Assembly: GCA_945889365.1 (NCBI GenBank)
Contig: CAMDBQ010000097.1
Location: 1 to 6,020, forward strand
Direction: 5' to 3'
Length of the DNA stretch: 6,020 nucleotides
Source of the DNA: Legionella genomosp. 1
Lineage (GTDB): Bacteria; Pseudomonadota; Gammaproteobacteria; Legionellales; Legionellaceae
Below the pieces are notes generated by a model, which was not told the origin of the DNA, did no database searches, and saw nothing but the letters and a program-made list of their open reading frames with translations. The position numbers and the translations under genes are program-made. Shown in pieces: positions 3,636 through 6,020 of this stretch (positions within the stretch are counted from its first letter, which is position 1; the number at the start of each line of letters is the position of its first letter).

Positions 3636-5314
3636 TGGATAATCGTCGTCTTGTTTTATATGCAGTTTTAGCGCTGGTTACCTATTCTTTGTGGACAGCT
3701 TGGCAAGTTGATTACCCGCCAGTTGTACCCCAGCATCGTAGCTCACTAGAGCCCAGTGTTCCTTCTGCAGCAAATACTACCGATCCTTTGTTGCCTGAGA
3801 TGTCTGAAACCAAACCGGCTATACAGCCGACAATTAAGTCTGCAAAATCTATTCAAGTTAAAACAGACGTTTTGGATTTGGCGATTGATTTGCAGGACGG
3901 TGATATTGTTCAGGCACAATTATTGGATTATCCAGCAAGCGTTGCAGAAAAAAGCAAACCGTTTATGTTGCTACAAAACAATGCTGGCGAACGTTATGTT
4001 GCTGATAGCAGTTTATTTGTGGTTGATGAACAAAAAGTGCGCCCGGTTGATATTGCTTACAGCACAGACCGGGATCACTACCAGATACCATCAGATCAAA
4101 ATGAATGGGTGGTTACTCTGCATGGAAAAAGCACAGATGGTTTGGAAATTAAAAAAGAATTTGTATTTACCAAAGGCAGCTACTTGATTACTGTTCGGTA
4201 TGTTGTTGCTAATGAAGGTGACAAGGTATGGAAAGGGTATATGAATACCCAACTGTTACGCGCTTCACCTAAAGAAGACAGCACAAGCATGTTCCATCCC
4301 GGTTCTTACACTGGCGCCTCATACTCCAAGCCTGGTCAGTCTCGTTACAAAAAAATAGGGTTTAAAGACATGACCAAATCTAATCTGGATTTGGATGTTG
4401 ACGGTGGCTGGATTGCCATGCAACAGCATTATTTCCTTACGGCATGGATTCCCGTTGCTGATAGTAAAAGCCGGTTTTATACCCGTGCTGCAGATGGTGA
4501 TTACACAATAGGTTCTGTTAGTCAGCCTATGATGTTGGCTCCGACGCAACAAAAAGAAGTGAGTTCGCGTTTATATTTAGGACCTGAAATTACCGGCACA
4601 CTTAAAGCCATCGCACCAGGGCTGGATTTAACCGTTGATTATGGATGGTTGTGGTTTATTGCGGCTCTATTGTTTTCCTTGATGAAAGCCATTTACTCGG
4701 TTGTTGGTAACTGGGGATGGTCTATTGTGTTAGTTACCGTGTTGATTAAATTGGCATTTTATCGCTTGTCCGCCACCAGTTATAAATCCATGGCTGGCAT
4801 GCGTAAATTGCAGCCGAAATTACTGGAATTGCGCGAGCGTTATGGTGATGACAAGGCAAAAATCAGCCAGGCAACAATGGAAATGTACCGTCAGGAAAAA
4901 GTAAATCCTTTGGGAGGGTGTTTGCCTATCCTTGTTCAAATTCCTGTGTTTATTGCCCTGTATTCGGTGTTGTTGGCAAGTGTTGAGCTTAGGCAAGCCC
5001 CGTTTATGTTATGGATAACCGATTTGGCGGCATCTGATCCATGGCATGTGTTGCCTGTGATCATGGGGCTGACCATGCTTGTACAACAAAAATTGAATCC
5101 TGCACCACCGGATCCAATGCAGGCCAAGATCATGATGTTTTTACCGGTTCTGTTTACAGGGCTGTTCTGGAGCTTCCCAGCTGGCTTGGTGTTGTATTGG
5201 GTTGTTAATAATACGTTGTCGATTGCGCAGCAATGGTATATCACACGCAAATATAGTGATGATAAACCGGTTGCTCCTGCTAGGCCGACTAAGAAATTAA
5301 CTGTTGTAAAATAA
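3635..5314 (+). CDS. yidC: Membrane protein insertase YidC (Oxa1 family)
   Basis: 559 residues, the size of gram-negative YidC. An N-terminal membrane anchor (about residues 5-24) is followed by a Pro/Ser-rich linker, a periplasmic beta domain (about 75-320) and the conserved insertase core with helices near 338-356, 361-380, 427-447, 472-489 and 503-525. Core signatures are R-K-L-Q-P-K, E-R-Y-G-D-D-K, E-K-V-N-P-L-G-G-C-L-P-I, S-V-E-L-R-Q-A-P-F and F-P-A-G-L-V-L-Y-W. YidC inserts and folds inner-membrane proteins alone or with SecYEG. The positive residue of the hydrophilic groove, Arg366 in E. coli, aligns by eye with Lys372 here, keeping charge. Start and stop both overlap neighbours by one base (TAATG on each side), indicating translational coupling with yidD and mnmE. 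Confidence 0.97.
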   Translation: MDNRRLVLYAVLALVTYSLWTAWQVDYPPVVPQHRSSLEPSVPSAANTTDPLLPEMSETKPAIQPTIKSAKSIQVKTDVLDLAIDLQDGDIVQAQLLDYPASVAEKSKPFMLLQNNAGERYVADSSLFVVDEQKVRPVDIAYSTDRDHYQIPSDQNEWVVTLHGKSTDGLEIKKEFVFTKGSYLITVRYVVANEGDKVWKGYMNTQLLRASPKEDSTSMFHPGSYTGASYSKPGQSRYKKIGFKDMTKSNLDLDVDGGWIAMQQHYFLTAWIPVADSKSRFYTRAADGDYTIGSVSQPMMLAPTQQKEVSSRLYLGPEITGTLKAIAPGLDLTVDYGWLWFIAALLFSLMKAIYSVVGNWGWSIVLVTVLIKLAFYRLSATSYKSMAGMRKLQPKLLELRERYGDDKAKISQATMEMYRQEKVNPLGGCLPILVQIPVFIALYSVLLASVELRQAPFMLWITDLAASDPWHVLPVIMGLTMLVQQKLNPAPPDPMQAKIMMFLPVLFTGLFWSFPAGLVLYWVVNNTLSIAQQWYITRKYSDDKPVAPARPTKKLTVVK

Positions 5315-6020
5315 TGGATACCGATACGATTGTAGCCATTGCTACCCCGCCTGGTCGAGGCGGGGTAGGTATTATTCGTGTCTCAGGTCCTCTTTCTTGC
5401 TCGATTGCTGAAACAGCTACTCAAAACACATCCATCATCCCGCGCACAGCTCATTTTCGGGTCTTTTACGGCCATGATGCTGAATTAATTGATCAAGGTG
5501 TTCTTCTTTTTTTTAAAGCCCCTCATTCGTTTACGGGTGAAGATGTCGTTGAGTTTCAAGTTCACGGTGCGCCAGTTGTGCTTGATTGCTTAGTAAAAGA
5601 ATGTGTATTGTTAGGCGCACGCCTTGCCCGGCCGGGTGAATTTTCTGAACGCGCTTTTCTTAATAATAAAATTGATTTAACTCAAGCTGAAGCGATTGCG
5701 GATCTTATTCATGCTAGTTCACAAACGGCTGCTCGTATGGCGGTTCGATCTTTACAAGGTGATTTTTCTAAAAAAATAAATGAACTTAATGAGCAACTGA
5801 TTCATCTGCGCTTATATGTGGAAGCTGCGATTGATTTTCCTGAGGAAGAAATTGATTTTCTTAATGATGGGAAAATAACGTCTATGTTGACAAAAGCACG
5901 GGATGATCTTGCATTAATTCGTGCTAGTGCGAATCAAGGTGCGATGTTGCGTGAAGGCCTATCGGTTGTCATTGCCGGACGTCCCAACGCTGGAAAGTCT
6001 ACCTTAATCAATGCATTGTC
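5314..6020 (+). CDS. mnmE: tRNA uridine-5-carboxymethylaminomethyl modification GTPase MnmE (3' end outside the window)
   Basis: 235 full codons are visible out of roughly 450 expected. The N-terminus D-T-I-V-A-I-A-T-P-P-G-R-G-G-V-G-I-I-R-V-S-G is the conserved tetrahydrofolate-binding region. It is followed by F-T-G-E-D-V-V-E-F-Q-V-H-G, R-P-G-E-F-S-E-R-A-F-L-N-N-K-I-D-L-T-Q and the helical domain with Y-V-E-A-A-I-D-F-P-E-E-E. The G-domain begins just before the window ends, with the Walker A motif G-R-P-N-A-G-K-S-T at residues 222-230 (Lys228). With MnmG it modifies the wobble uridine of certain tRNAs (cmnm5 modification). The ATG overlaps the yidC stop by one base. The C-terminal part, including the C-x-G-K end typical of the family, cannot be checked here. 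Confidence 0.96.
   Translation, partial: MDTDTIVAIATPPGRGGVGIIRVSGPLSCSIAETATQNTSIIPRTAHFRVFYGHDAELIDQGVLLFFKAPHSFTGEDVVEFQVHGAPVVLDCLVKECVLLGARLARPGEFSERAFLNNKIDLTQAEAIADLIHASSQTAARMAVRSLQGDFSKKINELNEQLIHLRLYVEAAIDFPEEEIDFLNDGKITSMLTKARDDLALIRASANQGAMLREGLSVVIAGRPNAGKSTLINAL

Noticed and set aside
3756..5250. Alternative and antisense frames within yidC (3756-4187 plus, 4319-4552 and 4936-5250 minus)
   Set aside because: All lie within a well-conserved yidC and show no signal of their own.

Overview
The window looks like chromosomal DNA from a gammaproteobacterium, most likely of the order Legionellales (Legionella or a close relative). The grounds are the conserved rpmH-rnpA-yidD-yidC-mnmE cluster with gammaproteobacterial protein sequences, an AT-leaning composition, and an effector-like phosphatase fragment of a style typical of Legionella. 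The genus is an inference; no rRNA or other decisive marker is present.

Left part (1-1460): an accessory, decaying region. It opens inside a gene whose reading frame is open from the window edge and carries a CX5R phosphatase P-loop (C-A-S-G-Q-D-R-T-G). This gene continues into a charged/coiled middle, a hydrophobic hairpin and a glutamate-rich C-terminal tail, the architecture of a translocated phosphatase effector. Behind it lies a phosphoribosyltransferase pseudogene that has lost its start codon, carries an in-frame TGA, and lacks its PRPP-binding 3' part. A doubtful 36-codon ORF follows.

Middle part (1460-2126, minus strand): a two-gene unit. A 70-residue twin-transmembrane DUF2909-type protein is followed 10 bp later by a secreted protein whose C-terminal half resembles the Rap1a/Tai immunity-protein fold but which lacks the N-terminal cysteines.

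Intergenic part (2127-2937): about 810 bp with no credible gene. It contains two diverged direct copies of a ~225-bp sequence at a constant offset of 363-364 bp. Each copy starts with a DnaA-box-like 9-mer and ends in a very AT-rich palindromic segment. A good sigma70-type promoter for rpmH sits at the right end. Because rpmH is often next to oriC/dnaA in gammaproteobacteria, this stretch is a candidate replication-origin region or its relic, although dnaA is not in view.

Right part (2938-6020, plus strand): a tightly packed operon for ribosomal protein L34, the RNase P protein, the YidD membrane-insertion helper, the YidC insertase and the tRNA-modifying GTPase MnmE (cut by the window end just after its Walker A motif). 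Genes abut or overlap by 0, 34, 1 and 1 nt, suggesting translational coupling. Together they link translation machinery, tRNA maturation and inner-membrane protein insertion. This part is ordinary; the interest lies in the left and intergenic parts.
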